Positions 10,540 to 22,242 of a stretch of 64,000 nt of DNA are shown here, piece after piece; within the stretch, counting starts at the first letter, position 1; every line of letters begins with the position of its first letter. Below the pieces are notes generated by a model that saw nothing but the letters and a program-made list of their open reading frames with translations, did not search any database and was not told the DNA's origin. The translations under genes were made by a program, and so were the position numbers. The stretch spans positions 140,731,913 through 140,795,912 of the forward strand of contig NC_061862.1 of NCBI RefSeq assembly GCF_907164915.1. The letters are read 5' to 3'. The stretch comes from Impatiens glandulifera. Lineage: Eukaryota > Streptophyta > Magnoliopsida > Ericales > Balsaminaceae.

Positions 10540-11497
10540 GTGTCCAAATCTGAAGGATCTGACTTTACACAATTGTGAGAGTGGTTTGGATGCTATTAGT
10601 ATTGTGGGTAAACATCTAGAAAAACTGGATATTTCAGTTCAGTTATGTCCCAAAGACTTTAAAGTTGTAATTGAAGGGCCAAAACTTTATGCACTCAAAT
10701 ATAAGGGAGATGCTTTTGTCAGGATCTTAGCTAACGTCCCCTCTATGGAAAAGGTTGATCTCAATTGCTTTGTTCGTCATGATGGAAAATGGCAAAAAAG
10801 GGTTTTGAATGTTATTCAGATGCTTAAAAAATTTCAGCATTCCAAATACTTAAGACTTCGGTCAGGCATTATGCAGGTATGTTTCTTAACTCTTAACTTT
10901 AGTTGTTATTTTTTTTTTTCAATTATCATTTGATGGGTGAGGAAAAAACCTTCCAAAGATGATTGAATTGAATTCTTATAAATGAATTGATTTCTTCCTC
11001 TAAATAACCATTTGAATGATCTCATTTTGCACAGGTTCTTGTTTCTAGTGCTGTCTTTCAGAAACAATTCCCACTCCAATTATTTAATTTGAAGCTTTTG
11101 GAGTTGAATTTACCAATTGGGTATAATGGGAGGATTGATGTTATTTCCTACTTACTTAGGCATTCTCGAGCTAAAGATCTTTTTGGAAAGAAATTGTTGG
11201 AGGTAACACCTTTCCTATTTGTTATTGCTATTCTTCATTTTGTTTAGTTTGGTTATCTGAATATGATGTTTATTTACTATTTAACATCCTTAAATAATTG
11301 TTTTTAAAGAATAGTATATATTTACTCCCATTGAATGACAGAAGAGATTTTTCTTGAATAAGTATCTGTTTTCGGTTAAATCTGTCCACTCTGTTTTTAA
11401 AAATTTTGACCACGCAAGCCGGGTTTCTATAGATGAGGCCTTTTGGCGAAGCCAACAAGTCAATTTGTTTGAGGCGATTTTTGTTTGTCACCTATAG
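10540..11497 (+). CDS. F-box/LRR protein, copy A, 5' part lost in gap
   Basis: Exon 1 is open from the gap to 10876 and begins at the CPNLKDLTLHNCESGLD leucine-rich repeat of the gene. The intron starts GTATGT (10877) and ends TTGCACAG (11034). Exon 2 is 11035-11202, and a probable last exon is 11342-11497. All junctions keep frame and equal those of copy B at 41923-43523. The N-terminal F-box itself is not assembled. The readable part shows no inactivating change, so whether this copy works cannot be judged without the missing 5' end. Confidence 0.7.
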
Positions 11498-11515
11498 GAA
11501 CTTATAACTGATTGT

Positions 11516-11794
11516 TTGTTTACATCTCCACTCCTACTTCGTGTTTCAGTTTCTAGCATTATGTCGCGAACTTTACGACGAAATAGACGAATGAAAAGTT
11601 TAATATATTTTAATAAAATTGAGACTATTAAAATGCAGGCGATTCTTGGCTTAGAAGGAAAGCAAGAGAGGACCTATTTTATTAAAGGACAGCCGCATAT
11701 ATTAAAAGTGATGACACAAGGAAAACATCATATTCAATTAAAAGTCCATTATCAACTCATACAGGGATGGAACTCCATGTATGCTAAATGGTAA
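11516..11794 (+). CDS. unrecognised 92-codon ORF downstream of F-box copy A
   Basis: A short basic ORF with an internal Met (MSRTLRRNRRMKSL) and the segment LGLEGKQERTYFIKG. The copy at 43542-43820 differs by one residue (Ser to Tyr at position 4). I do not recognise the product. It lies only 18 bases after the proposed stop of the F-box gene, so it is as likely 3' untranslated sequence as a gene. Near identity is expected from the recent duplication and is not proof of coding. Confidence 0.2.
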   Translation: MFTSPLLLRVSVSSIMSRTLRRNRRMKSLIYFNKIETIKMQAILGLEGKQERTYFIKGQPHILKVMTQGKHHIQLKVHYQLIQGWNSMYAKW

Positions 11795-12000
11795 ATATTT
11801 TGTTGTATGAGGACGAGCTCAGCTTACATTTGGTCAAAAGATTTGTATCTCCTTTGTTGTATTTCGATTCACTAGTTTATTTTTATTTGGTATAAGAAAT
11901 ATGATTGAACGATGATTTTCCCTGAATGATGATATTGTAGTTTAATAGGTCATTTGTCATTCTAAGCGACAGTGTCATTGCTGAGATTCAAACATAGATA

Positions 12001-13146
12001 CACTAGTAAAAAAAGGCTCAATAACGACGGTAGGGGTCGTCGGTATTGGGATATAAGTCGTCGATATAAATAATTTGGGACGGTGAAAAAGCAGTCGTCA
12101 ATCGTCGGCATTGCCCTTGTCGTTATTGCTCAGTTACACATATAGTGACTAATTTAGTACCGTCGCCATAAAGCCCTCTATGCCAACGACTTTCACTGTC
12201 ACCATAGAATAGTCTATAACGACCACTCTTACCATCGCCATTAATAGTATATAATGACCACTCTTACCGTTACCATAGAATAGTCTATAACGACCACTTT
12301 TACCGTCGCCATAGAAGACTCAATCACGACCACTCTTACCGTCGCCATAGAGGACTCAATCACGACCACTATTACCGTCGCCATTAAAGACTCTATAATG
12401 ACCACTCTTACCCCTCACCATTGAGTAACCTATTTGTAGTGATAATATTTAAAATATTAAAACAAACTAAATAAAATTCTTAAAACATAAACCTAACATA
12501 GAATATTATAAACTATTTAGTTTTAAGGTTTTAATAAACAATTTCCTAACTTACCATTGAACAGTAATTAGTTCACAACTATTTCATTACTAAAAAAAGA
12601 AAATCGAAATTGTTTTATAGTTTTAACAAAATGAACAGTTTTAAGCAAGACAATTGAGAACGTTTCAGAAGAAAATTCATCCGTACCACTTTACACTTCA
12701 AAATGAATCCTCCTTCAAGCACAAAATTGGATCTACTTCATCCACCTAAACCAAAAACAAAAGAGAATTATGCACAAATCTTACACAACTATTAGATCAT
12801 TCTATTTGATCGATTCTAAACCATAAATATCAACTATAAAATATTCCTTTTAAATATATTGATACATAAATAATATCAAATCCTAATATCAGTATATCCT
12901 TCATGATCATTCTATTTGTTCAATTTTGAATCATAAAAATTAACTATATAATATTTTTATTTTACAAATATTGATACATAAATTATCTCATATCTTAATA
13001 CCAAATACCGAGAACTTTTTAAGTGGTCGTTATTAAACCCCAAATACCTACAACTATTGTCCTGGTCGGCATTGATATACTATATACCAACGGTTTTTGT
13101 TCCCGTCGGCATTTTTTTGTCGCTATTGAAGCTTTTTTTACTAGTG
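12001..13146. mobile_element. non-autonomous CACTA-type DNA transposon, copy A only
   Basis: The element begins CACTAGTAAAAAAAGGCTC and ends with the inverted form of CACTAGTAAAAAAAGCTTC. The 28-base terminal inverted repeats match at 25 positions. It is flanked by a 3-base direct repeat ATA (11998-12000 and 13147-13149), and copy B has a single ATA at the empty site. Inside the left end, about seven units of 36 bases (GACCACTCTTACCGTCGCCA and variants, 12183-12435) resemble the subterminal repeats that bind the CACTA transposase. No transposase ORF is present in 1,146 bases, so it would need a helper element. Confidence 0.88.
12183..12435. repeat. 36-bp subterminal repeat array of the CACTA element
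   Basis: Seven diverged units begin near 12183, 12221, 12256, 12292, 12328, 12364 and 12400. The core is GACCACTCTTACCGTCGCCA; the tail alternates between ATAGAATAGTCTATAAC and ATAGAGGACTCAATCAC forms. CACTA elements usually carry subterminal repeats that bind the transposase, though often shorter than these. Confidence 0.75.
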
Positions 13147-13394
13147 ATAGTTAAGAATAGTAAAATAAAATAAAATGTGGGTTGTTATATTCATGAGTGT
13201 ATACATATATCATTCGGTACATGATAATGCTTCAAATTAAAGTATATCTTACTATTGGTCTTATCTTTAGAAATAATGGTGGATGCAACACCCATATATA
13301 TCAAAATGAGAGATTTTATTATAATATTCAAATAAGTTGAGATTTAAAAAATAAAACTCGGATATTATAGAATTTACATATCCTAGTAAACGTC

Positions 13395-13727
13395 CTCCAT
13401 TCTATTGTTTTTTTGAAAAACGGTTTAGTGTCATTTCATTAAAATCTCAAAAGATGGAAAATGAATTTTAAAACCAAAGCTAGACAGATCCTAGCTTTAT
13501 TGAAAATATCAAATGAGTTTCAAACAACTAAGTTACAAAAAAACAGAATAACAAATAATTGAATTACAAACAAGTCATTAAACAAGAACTATTTCAACCT
13601 TTCTTTCCTTGTAATGATTTTATAGGGGATATTCTATCTTTGACTGAACTTCCAACTGTCTTTATTAATCGAAATTCCCCTCCATGTATGTATGAGAGCG
13701 TTGCCATCAGAAACAATATCATCCCAA
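13395..13727 (-). mobile_element. LINE 3'-end fragment, copy A
   Basis: On the minus strand this is the 3' tail of an L1-type LINE: the end of ORF2, then a tail with TTTTAATGAAATGACACTAAA and an A-rich end next to 13400. The equivalent in B (44340-44960) runs further and shows NIWKERNTRIHS of the ORF2 C-terminus. In A the fragment is cut at about 13727, where a deletion joins it to the GAGGTC repeat. Confidence 0.7.
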
Positions 13728-14012
13728 ACAATGAGAGCGTTGATTAGGGTGTGGATACATGTGGAAAGAGATAATAAAAAAAATCAGGTTGTATATTGTA
13801 AATATGAGAGGAGATAGGTCACGAGATAAGAGGTCAGTTGGGGATTGGTGACCAAAGTGAATAGTAAAAGAGATTGGTAAAGTTGGAGATGGTTGATTTG
13901 ACCAAAGTGAAAGTGTAAGGTCACAGATGAGAAGTCAATTATTAAGGTGGATAAATGTGGAATGAGATTTTGATGGTTAGCCGAATTGAGGATAAAGAAA
14001 GTCGGGTTGTAT
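13728..14012. repeat. GAGGTC minisatellite, left part (copy A)
   Basis: Diverged repeats built from GAGATGAGAGGTCGATT, GGTGGATAAATGTGGAATGA and GACCGAAGTGAAAGTAAGG modules. The array continues beyond the hAT insertion (18010-18720) and corresponds to 45735-47110 in copy B. The last 8 bases, GGTTGTAT (14005-14012), are the target duplication of the hAT element. Confidence 0.65.
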
Positions 14013-17000
14013 CAGGGGTGCAAACGAACCGAATCGAACCGAATAATACAAAAAAAATGATATTCGAGCTCGAGCTCGAAAATTATGAATGGTATTCGAA
14101 TTCGATTCAAAGTTCGAAAATTCAATAAAATTTGGCTCGAGCTTGATTCGAAATAAAGTTCGAACTCGAGTTCGATTCGAATTATTCGAACCTTGATTCG
14201 AACAACTTCGAATCATAGCTCGAAATAATTCAAATTCGAGTTCGATTCGAAATATGTGAACATATTTAAATTAAATTAAGTACAACATAATAAACATTTA
14301 GAATTACACCAAAATAAGAAAGTGCATTTAGTACTACTTTCACCATTACATTTTCATCAAAAAAAAGAACTAAGTCCACCATTATATTTTCATCCAAAAT
14401 ACACAAAAATCCCATGAGAAAAAAAGCTCAATGCTTTCATCCAAAATAAACAAAAGTCTCATGAGAAAAAAGCTTCATGCTTTCACCTCTTCAACCTATA
14501 CAAAACCAAATAGATAGTCATAAATTCATAATAATATAGCTAATTAATTAACATGAACTTAAAGGATACTCAAAGGCAACTCACTGGCCATGCAACTAAA
14601 ATATGAATATATTTTTTAGGGCCCAAATTAGCTTAGAGTTCAATATTGGGTAATACAATTGCTTACCTTCAAAATATAGGCTTAGAATGGAGATGGATAT
14701 TAGGCTTAGCATCTTCTTTGGTTCTTGTCTGTTTTCATATCAGTATTAATTAAATATTAGATTAGTAAATTCAAATAAAACATTAAAAAATGTATGAAAG
14801 TTATAAATTTGTAATACAATTGCTTACCTTCAAAATGTAACTGATTTTTTCAAGTTCCAATGATCAATTTAGTCTATAGGTAGATCAATTATCAAATGTT
14901 GTTTATCAGCCTACAAATATAATGACAAATATAGTTATGATTTATTTTTCAAACACTACTTTCGAATTCGATAAAGAAAAATAAATATAAGCAAAGAAAA
15001 ACAATCATTTCCTTAGTTTTTTTTTTACTCCATGTCGTTTTCGACACCAATCTCCACCGCACATCAACATTTCAACTGTTGTAGGAGCTAAAGAAGCACG
15101 ATACTTATCAATAACACGACCTCCAGCACTAAAGGTTGTCTCTAAAGCTACTGTTGTAATGGGAATTGCTAATATATCTCTAGCCATAGTTGACAACACC
15201 AGAAATTTGTATGTATTGAGTTTCCACCAACTAAGAGCATCAAATTTATCACTTGAATCATGCCTGTGACACCCTTCCTCTAAATACACATCCAACTCAG
15301 ATTTTTCAGGTAGTATTGTTTCAATTTATTTCAAATAAGAAGAGAATTCAGACCATCCTGAAGAAAGGCTAGTAATTTCTCTACTAGTTTGACTTAACCT
15401 GTTGCCTTGAGATTCAGAACTAGTTGTTGACCCTTGAAGTTTTTCAGCAGCTGCGTCTGAATATTCTTTGTAAATTACATACAAAAGCCTTTGAACCTCT
15501 CTAATATTATTGTTTGATTCAAATGGGGTATAAAGTTTAGGAAAAGTGAATTCTAGTGCTCGCATTTTGCATCTAGGATCCAAAACACAACCAACCGTCA
15601 TTAATAAATTGCACTCACCCCAATATTTATCAAACTTTTCCTTCATTTTTTGCACCATTTTTCTAATAAACTCTTCTTCGTCACAAGATCTCTCATCCAA
15701 GACCACTTTCACACGATAAACTTCATTTAGAAAAAGGTTAGAAGTAGGATACTCACTTTCTAAAATGATTTTGGTTGCTTCATAAAATATTTTCAAGATT
15801 GAAAATACTTTATGCAATTTCTTCCAATCATCTTCTGTTGGACAATGAACGTAGCTTGGTTCCCGGTCTTTAAATCTTGGAAAAACTTCTTTGAAACTAT
15901 TGTTGTTCTCAACATTTCATAAGTTGAATTACATCTCGTCTTACAGTCATCAACCAACTTTCTTTGGTGTAACTTCAATTGCTTCACAATGTCAACAAAT
16001 TGAATGAGTCTGGCATCTGTTCTTCTAATGAAATCCACACTCTGACGAATTACTTGAATAATTTCCCTAATTTCATTGAGTCCGTCTTGAGCTATAAGGT
16101 TTAGAATATGTGCACAACACCGAACATGGAATAATTTTCCCCCACAAACCAAATTTTGGTTTATTCTCAAGAAATCTTCTTTCATATACCTAATTGCAGC
16201 ATTATTAGCACTCGCATTATCAACAGAAATAGTGTACACCTTATTTTCAATTCCCCACTCCCTTGCACACTTTAAAAGAGTATCGGAAATTTGAGGACCA
16301 GCACGAGGAGGAGGGATATGAAAAAAATTGAGAACGCGTTTATTCAATTTCCAAGATAAGTCAATCCAATGACCGGTGATGACCATGTACTCTATTTTTT
16401 GATTCTTGGACTTCCATAAATCTATTGTGAGGCTAATCTTACTCGCACTTTTTAGCAAACCATACAACTTTTTCTTCTCAGCTTCATATATAGCAAAACA
16501 ACTCTTTTTTCCTGTTGTTCGTGATATACGATTCCACTCCGGCATTCCACGTCTACAAAACATATTAAAACCTTCTTCTTCCAATAACGTAAATGGATGT
16601 TCATGCATTAGGATCCAACTGGCAGCTGCTTCTTTCATGCGTTCCATACAAAATTTGCCATCAAGTAACAAATGTGACATAGTTGTGTCTAGAATTTCGA
16701 AGCCTAACAATAGTTGTTGTTTGATTGTTTCCTGAAGCTTCTTTTTAGACTCCAAGTGTTGATCACAATGATCTAAGTGTCGTTTTAAGTGTGATGTATA
16801 CCTGACTTCATTTTTGTGAGGAGTAGATGACAATGTTTACACTTGTATTTGTCTTCAACCTCAATCATATCTGACCATACTTGAGATCTTTTCTGTCTCT
16901 TAGCCTTGTGTAATAAATTATCATTCTCTATCACAATATCCTCTTGATTTGCAATCTCATTTGAATCCAATGAAGCTTGAACGTTGGCTGAATTTGCTAC

Positions 17001-18009
17001 TGGAGAGGAATCAAACATACCTGAAAAAGTTAATCATCAAGACATTAGAAAATGCAATAATGACAAAGATGAAGCTCATTAGGCAGAAATTAGGCATAAA
17101 AGCTCATTTATATAAGGCTTTGAATACAATCTCTATATTCACTAAAATAAATCCCACATCCTAGAGTATAAAATTTAAGAAGCACAATGAAATCAACCAA
17201 CATAGAAAGTAAAACGACATTAGGTATATAAATGTGCATGGGAAAAGGTTGAAACATCATCAAGCATGACTAAGAATGTAGATATAATAGTTTCTGAACT
17301 GCATAAATTGTTTAATGACAATAAAACAGAGAGTGAGGCACAATAAATAAATAAATAAAAACATGGAGCATCGACTATCACAGAAGATGGACTGAATGAA
17401 ATAATACCTAATAGGGAACTACCTAGTATAAGTAAATGTCTTAATGATTTGTACAGTTAGGTTAAAAATAACAAAAACGGGTGTTCATATAAACCCTTAT
17501 GCTATTATAGCTCTTTCAGACCAACAAAAACAGGAAACAGTGACTAAACAAATGAAAGTGAGGAGAAAAAAGGGATGCATACCTGGGATGGTGGATTTGG
17601 ATCGGTGGAAACCTAGGATCAGTGGGATTTGGATTTGGAGTAGATCGGTGGGATGGTGGGATCTGGAATTCTGGATTCTGGATTTGGAGTTGGATCAGTG
17701 AGATTTGGATGGTGAGATGGTGGGATGGTGGGCCGCGGAAGAGTTTGACAGAAAGGAGGAGAGAGGATAGAGATGCCCTAACAAATAACAATGTATAAAC
17801 TAATAAAAAAATATATATATAAATATTAAATGAAAGTTCGCGAGCGGCTCGTGAATAATCGAACAAAATAATTTGGGTTTGAGTTCGGCTCGAAATATTA
17901 TCAAACATATTCGAATTCGGCTTGAATTCGATAGATTCGAACTCGAATCAAATATATATAGAGCCGGCTCGAAAAGCTCGTAAGACAGCTCGGTTCGTTT
18001 GCACCTCTA
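14013..18009 (-). mobile_element. hAT DNA transposon with 8-bp target duplication, copy A only
   Basis: The ends are CAGGGGTGCAAACGAACC (14013-14030) and, inverted, TAGAGGTGCAAACGAACC (17992-18009), which match at 16 of 18 positions. GGTTGTAT flanks the element on both sides (14005-14012, 18010-18017), and copy B has one GGTTGTAT at the empty site (46384-46391). Both ends carry subterminal TTCGAA/CTCGAG-rich repeats (14065-14250 and 17840-17970). Between 15005 and 17018 lies a transposase gene broken at three places. The element inserted into the minisatellite after the two copies separated, or was present on only one of them. Confidence 0.95.
15005..17018 (-). pseudogene. hAT transposase with BED zinc finger, broken
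   Basis: Reading from 17018 downward: a BED-type zinc finger (YKCKHCHLLLTKMKSG, then SHLKRHLDHC), a long hAT core (LTIDLW, ISVDNASANNAA, RCCAHILNLIAQDGL), a central EF..YW..CNLL..GCVLDPR region, and a C-terminal dimerisation domain ([35 protein letters not shown]). These are the parts of plant hAT (RICESLEEPER/DAYSLEEPER-like) transposases. A frameshift splits the zinc finger near 16800-16822, a second lies near 15868-15875 (after KKFFQDLK), and an in-frame TAA lies at about 15326-15328. About 670 codons in total is near full length. The protein cannot be made as it stands. The first Met follows a TTTTTCAG acceptor-like sequence, so a leader intron is possible. Confidence 0.88.
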
Positions 18010-18017
18010 GGTTGTAT

Positions 18018-18720
18018 GATGTAAAATATATTAGGAGATAAGTTGTTTGACGAATTAAAAGTAAGATCTCGAGATGAGAGGTCGATTGTGAATTGATGGA
18101 TAAATGTGGAATAAGATGGTTAATTAGTCAAAGTAAAAGTAAGGTACGAGAGGAGAGGTCAATTGGAGTGGATAAATGTGGAATAAGATGTATGGTTAGC
18201 CGAAGTGAGGATAAAAATAACGGATTGTATATTATAAAATATGTGAGAAGATAGGTTGTTTGATGAAATGAAAGTAAGGTCTTCGAGAGAATCATGTCGA
18301 TTGTGATTGGTGGATAAATGTGTAATGAGATGGATTTTTATTAGTCGAAGTGAAAGTAAGTTAAAGAGATAGAGGTTGATTGAGAAAGAAATTGATATTG
18401 GTGGTTAAAATATGCGAGAAAATCGGTTATTTGACCGAAGTGAAAGTTAAGGTCACGAGATGAGAAATTTAATTTGAATTGGTAGAAAAATGTGAAATGA
18501 GATGGTTGGTCAGTCAAAGTGTTTTAAGGTCACGAGGTGAGAGGACAATTAAATATTGATGGACTAAAGTGAGGGTAAAATAGATATTGGTAATGTTTGA
18601 GATTTTTTATTTGACCAAAATGAAAGTGTAAGGTCATGAGATGAGAGGTCCATTGAGAAAAATATGTGATGAGATATTGAGAAGATGAGTTGTTTTATCG
18701 AAATGAATAAAATATGAAAT
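18018..18720. repeat. GAGGTC minisatellite, right part (copy A)
   Basis: Continuation of the array interrupted by the hAT element. The modules GAGGTCGATTGTGAATTG, GGATAAATGTGGAATGAGAT and GAAGTGAAAGTAAGGTC recur with variable spacing, roughly 70-110 bases. No coding potential. Confidence 0.65.
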
Positions 18721-18841
18721 GAGAATTTTTTATTTTTTATTTTAATATATTATTCATGATTTATTAAGAATTTTAAACATTGAATACATATTTTAAAATT
18801 ATTATAATTTTTTTATTAATTTCTTAGGATGATGTAATAAT

Positions 18842-20652
18842 TAGGGATGTGCAAATGGGTAAATCCAACCCATATTTAACCCAAATTAAATTTGGTCAAC
18901 CCATTATTCAACCCATATTATATGGGTTGGGTGTATGAATTGGGTTGGGTATGAGTTGGGTAACCCAAACTAATTTTTAGTTTGTAACATATTTATTATG
19001 TTTTTTACTCGTTTAATATTTGACACGTTTTTATCCCGGTTAACACGTTTTTGTCCCAGTTAACACGTTTTGACATGTTTAACATGTTTTCGACATGTTT
19101 AACATGTTTTCGACATGTTTAACATGTTTTCGACATGTTTAACATGTTTTCGACATGTTTAACATGTTTTCGACATGTTTAACACATTTTTGGCACGTAT
19201 AACATGTTTTGACATGTTTAACACATTTTTGGCATGTTTAACACATTTTTAACATGTTTAATACATTTTTTACACGGTTAACATATTTTTCACGTTTTTG
19301 GAACGTTTAACATGTTTTAGACACGTTTTGGCACATTTTTTATATTTTGATACATATAACACGTTTTCGATATGTTTAACATTTTTTCACGTTTTCGACG
19401 CATTTCATACATTTTTCACATGTTTTTAACATTTTTAGCACATTTAACACATTTTTCCCACATTAAACACGTTTTCACGTTTTGGGCATGTTTAATATGT
19501 TTTTGACATGTTTAACACGTTTCACACATTTTTCATGTTTTTGGCACGTTTAACACGTTCTTAATTAGTTTAATACGCTTTTATATGTTTTTGACATGTT
19601 TAATACGTTTTTGACATGCTTAACATGTTTAACACATTTAACACGTTTTTGGCACGTTTAACACGTTTTTGGCACGTTTAACACGTTTTGGCATGTTTAA
19701 CACGTTTTTGGCATTTTTAGCAAATTTTTAACACATTTTTCAAAACATGTTAAAAACATGGTAAACATGCCAAAAATGTGTTAAACATGTCAAAATGTGT
19801 CAAACGTGCCAAAATGTGTCAAACATGCAAAAAAACGTATTAAATGTGCTAAAAACGTGTTAAAACTTGTCAAAATGTGTTAAACGTACCAAAAACGTAT
19901 CAAACATGTCAAAAATGTGTTAAATATGTCAAAAATATGTTGAATGTGCAAAAACATGAAAAATGTTAAACGTGTGAAAAACATGTAAAATGTGTTAAAC
20001 ATGTCAAAAATGTGTTAAACATGTCAAAAATATGTTAAACATGCCAAAAATGTGAAAAACATGTGAAGTGTGAAAAACGTGTTAAACGTGTAAAAAATAT
20101 GTTAAAAATATTAAAATATCAAAAACGTGAAAGATGTGTTAAACATGTGAAAAATGTGTTATGAGTGTGAAAAACATGTTAAACATGTCAAAAACGAAAC
20201 ATGCCCAAAACGTGAAAAACATGTTAAACGTCTAAAAATGTGTCAAAATGTGTTAGACGTGAAAAATGTGTTAAACTTGAAAAAAAAACGTGTTAAACGT
20301 GTTAAAAGCATTAAACATGTCAAAAACGTGTTAAACGTGCAAAAAAACGTGAAAATGTGTGAAAAACGTGTTATAAATGTGAAAACGTGTTAAAATGTCA
20401 AAAACGTGTTAAACGTGCTAAAAACGTGAAAACGTGTTAAACATGTCAAAAAACATGATCGACTATAATGGAGATCAACGTAGTAAAAGTCAGTGGAATA
20501 TATTGAAGTTGGAATATGGTTAATTTATATTAGATATTAAATTAAATTTATATAATTTGGGTAATTTGGGTAACCCTAACTCAACTCATACTCAACCTAA
20601 CCCAAATTAACTTAACTAAATTAATATTTTGGGTTAGGGTTTAGTTCACCTA
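18842..20652. mobile_element. foldback element with giant minisatellite palindrome, copy A
   Basis: The element starts TAGGGATGTGCAAATGGG and ends GGGTTAGGGTTTAGTTCACC plus TA. It is flanked by GTAATAAT on both sides (18834-18841, 20653-20660). An 8-base target duplication and a TAGGG end point to a hAT-like element. Subterminal GGGTTGGGTATGAGTTGGGT (left) is mirrored by ACTCAACTCATACTCAACC (right). The body is one large inverted repeat: T-rich units of about 20 bases (GTTTAACACGTTTTTGGCAT) at 19010-19740, and the reverse complement at 19745-20455. There is no transposase. It occupies the same site in copy B, so it predates the split. Confidence 0.82.
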
Positions 20653-20660
20653 GTAATAAT

Positions 20661-21999
20661 AAAGTTAAATAGATGAATTATTAAATGTATTATTTTTCTA
20701 CTTAGAATAAAGTTTTCACCCACTCCAACCAGAGCAAGATCCTCTTCTCCGAATAATTGTTTGTTTCCCTATTCCCTCTCACAAGGCGAGAGGCAAAACT
20801 GTTCATTATAAAAATAAAAATAAAAAAAAAATTAATATTTGTCCCTCCATGTGAGAGTGAACCGGCCCTAGAGGAACTCAAATCCTCCAACAAGGTCCAT
20901 TAAAAACTCTTCAAATCTCTCCAACTTGGTACTTTAATACCACATCAAAATGTTAAAAGAACAAATCTAAACAAAAAAAAATTGTATTATTCAAATTCTC
21001 TATCAAAAATTACATCTCCAATTGGAGTTTCACATCAAACAAAACATTAATTAACCGTTTTTAAACTAACCATTACAATTAATTAAATTGATATTTATAT
21101 TTCACCAAAAATAAAAACTTTCCACAACCATCTCTAATCACCACATTCATCAACCCCATACTTCTTCCGCACCCAAAGAAGGGTTTTTCTTTCTGTTATC
21201 AGTTATGATGCACCGCACAAGTTAGCCACATTAACAGTATATTTCAATTGTGTCTCTCTTTCATTATCCAATGCAAACGATCCATTGAGGAACCGTAGAA
21301 AAGCATTTTGTGACCTCATGCATCGGAGCGTTTTCATTTCTTCTCTAAGAAGAAGAAGTGCTTCCGATTGTGTAAATTTGGGTATGAAACTTACTCTTAC
21401 CATCTGAATCACCACGCTTTATCTTACAATCATGGATTGTACCCTATTCCGATCATCGCAGAATCCGATGCGGAATTCGGGATGAGAGTGTATTCAATAG
21501 AGACGGGATTCAGACGGACGTGGCTCTGAGTTCACACCCGCATATTGGATTCGATTCATATTGAAAACATTTGGTTGAAATTAATTCCACGGCGGTTGGA
21601 TGTTGTGCTAACATCTTCCATGGAATAAACATTGTCTGCAAACAAAAAAACAATTAAGTTAGAGTTTCTGGAATATCAAATTAAACTGGTTGCTAGAACT
21701 AATCAAAATTCAAAGTTAATCGTAAGAAGGTAATTTATTTAATATAATCGGTAACATGAATGAAAGAAGAAGAACTCACAATCGGAACGAGATGGAAGAA
21801 ATGGTTGATGACAAACTTTACATATACACACTAGACGGTGAATTTGATGAAGAAAAATATTTATAATGCATTCACATAAATCAAATCGGGAGAGCACCAA
21901 GTACTTATAAAGTATACGGTGGGTAAAATAAATTATATAAGGAGGCGGCGTGTGTATAATTAGGGTTACGGATGTTAAATTCAATACTAATATTGGGCC
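20661..21999. other. single-copy-looking sequence, no gene identified
   Basis: It is present in both copies, but B lacks about 270 bases (21229-21500 of A). On the minus strand, pieces such as a 70-codon frame ending LKYTVNVANLCGAS (21415-21203) and a TTTGCAG-preceded stretch near 21640 look like decayed exons, but I cannot assign a family. The 20700-20900 part has small ORFs only. Confidence 0.35.
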
Positions 22000-22196
22000 T
22001 CGACCAGCCCAACAATTATTAGGTTTTCATTTCGAAAATGAGTGAATTATATATTGATTAGTATAATTTATAATTTATATACTTAATTATTTATTAATTA
22101 TAGTGACACTCAATCTTATTATTTGAATTTTAATGTGAAGGCAGAATGTATAAGATCAATTTGTTAACTCATGAGTCACTAGAGTCATATTAATAA

Positions 22197-22242
<46 letters not shown>

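Noticed and set aside
9837..10933. Long ORFs of about 180-300 codons across the 500-N gap
   Set aside because: Most of their length is undetermined bases translated as X. Only the 10540-10876 part is real coding sequence, and it belongs to the F-box gene.
17444..17908. ORFs on both strands in the GGATTTGGATCGGTGGGATG stretch
   Set aside because: They come from low-complexity sequence in the 5' part of the hAT element, upstream of its transposase start, and have no transposase motifs.
20154..20393. 79-codon ORF rich in Lys, Val and His (and its partner at 48498-48719)
   Set aside because: It is the translation of the AAACGTGTTAAACATGTCAA tandem units of the foldback element and ends when the repeat changes.
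20570..20650. AACCCTAAC-like words considered as interstitial telomere repeat
   Set aside because: They are isolated, mixed with CAACTCATACTCAACC, and are explained as the subterminal inverted repeat of the foldback element.
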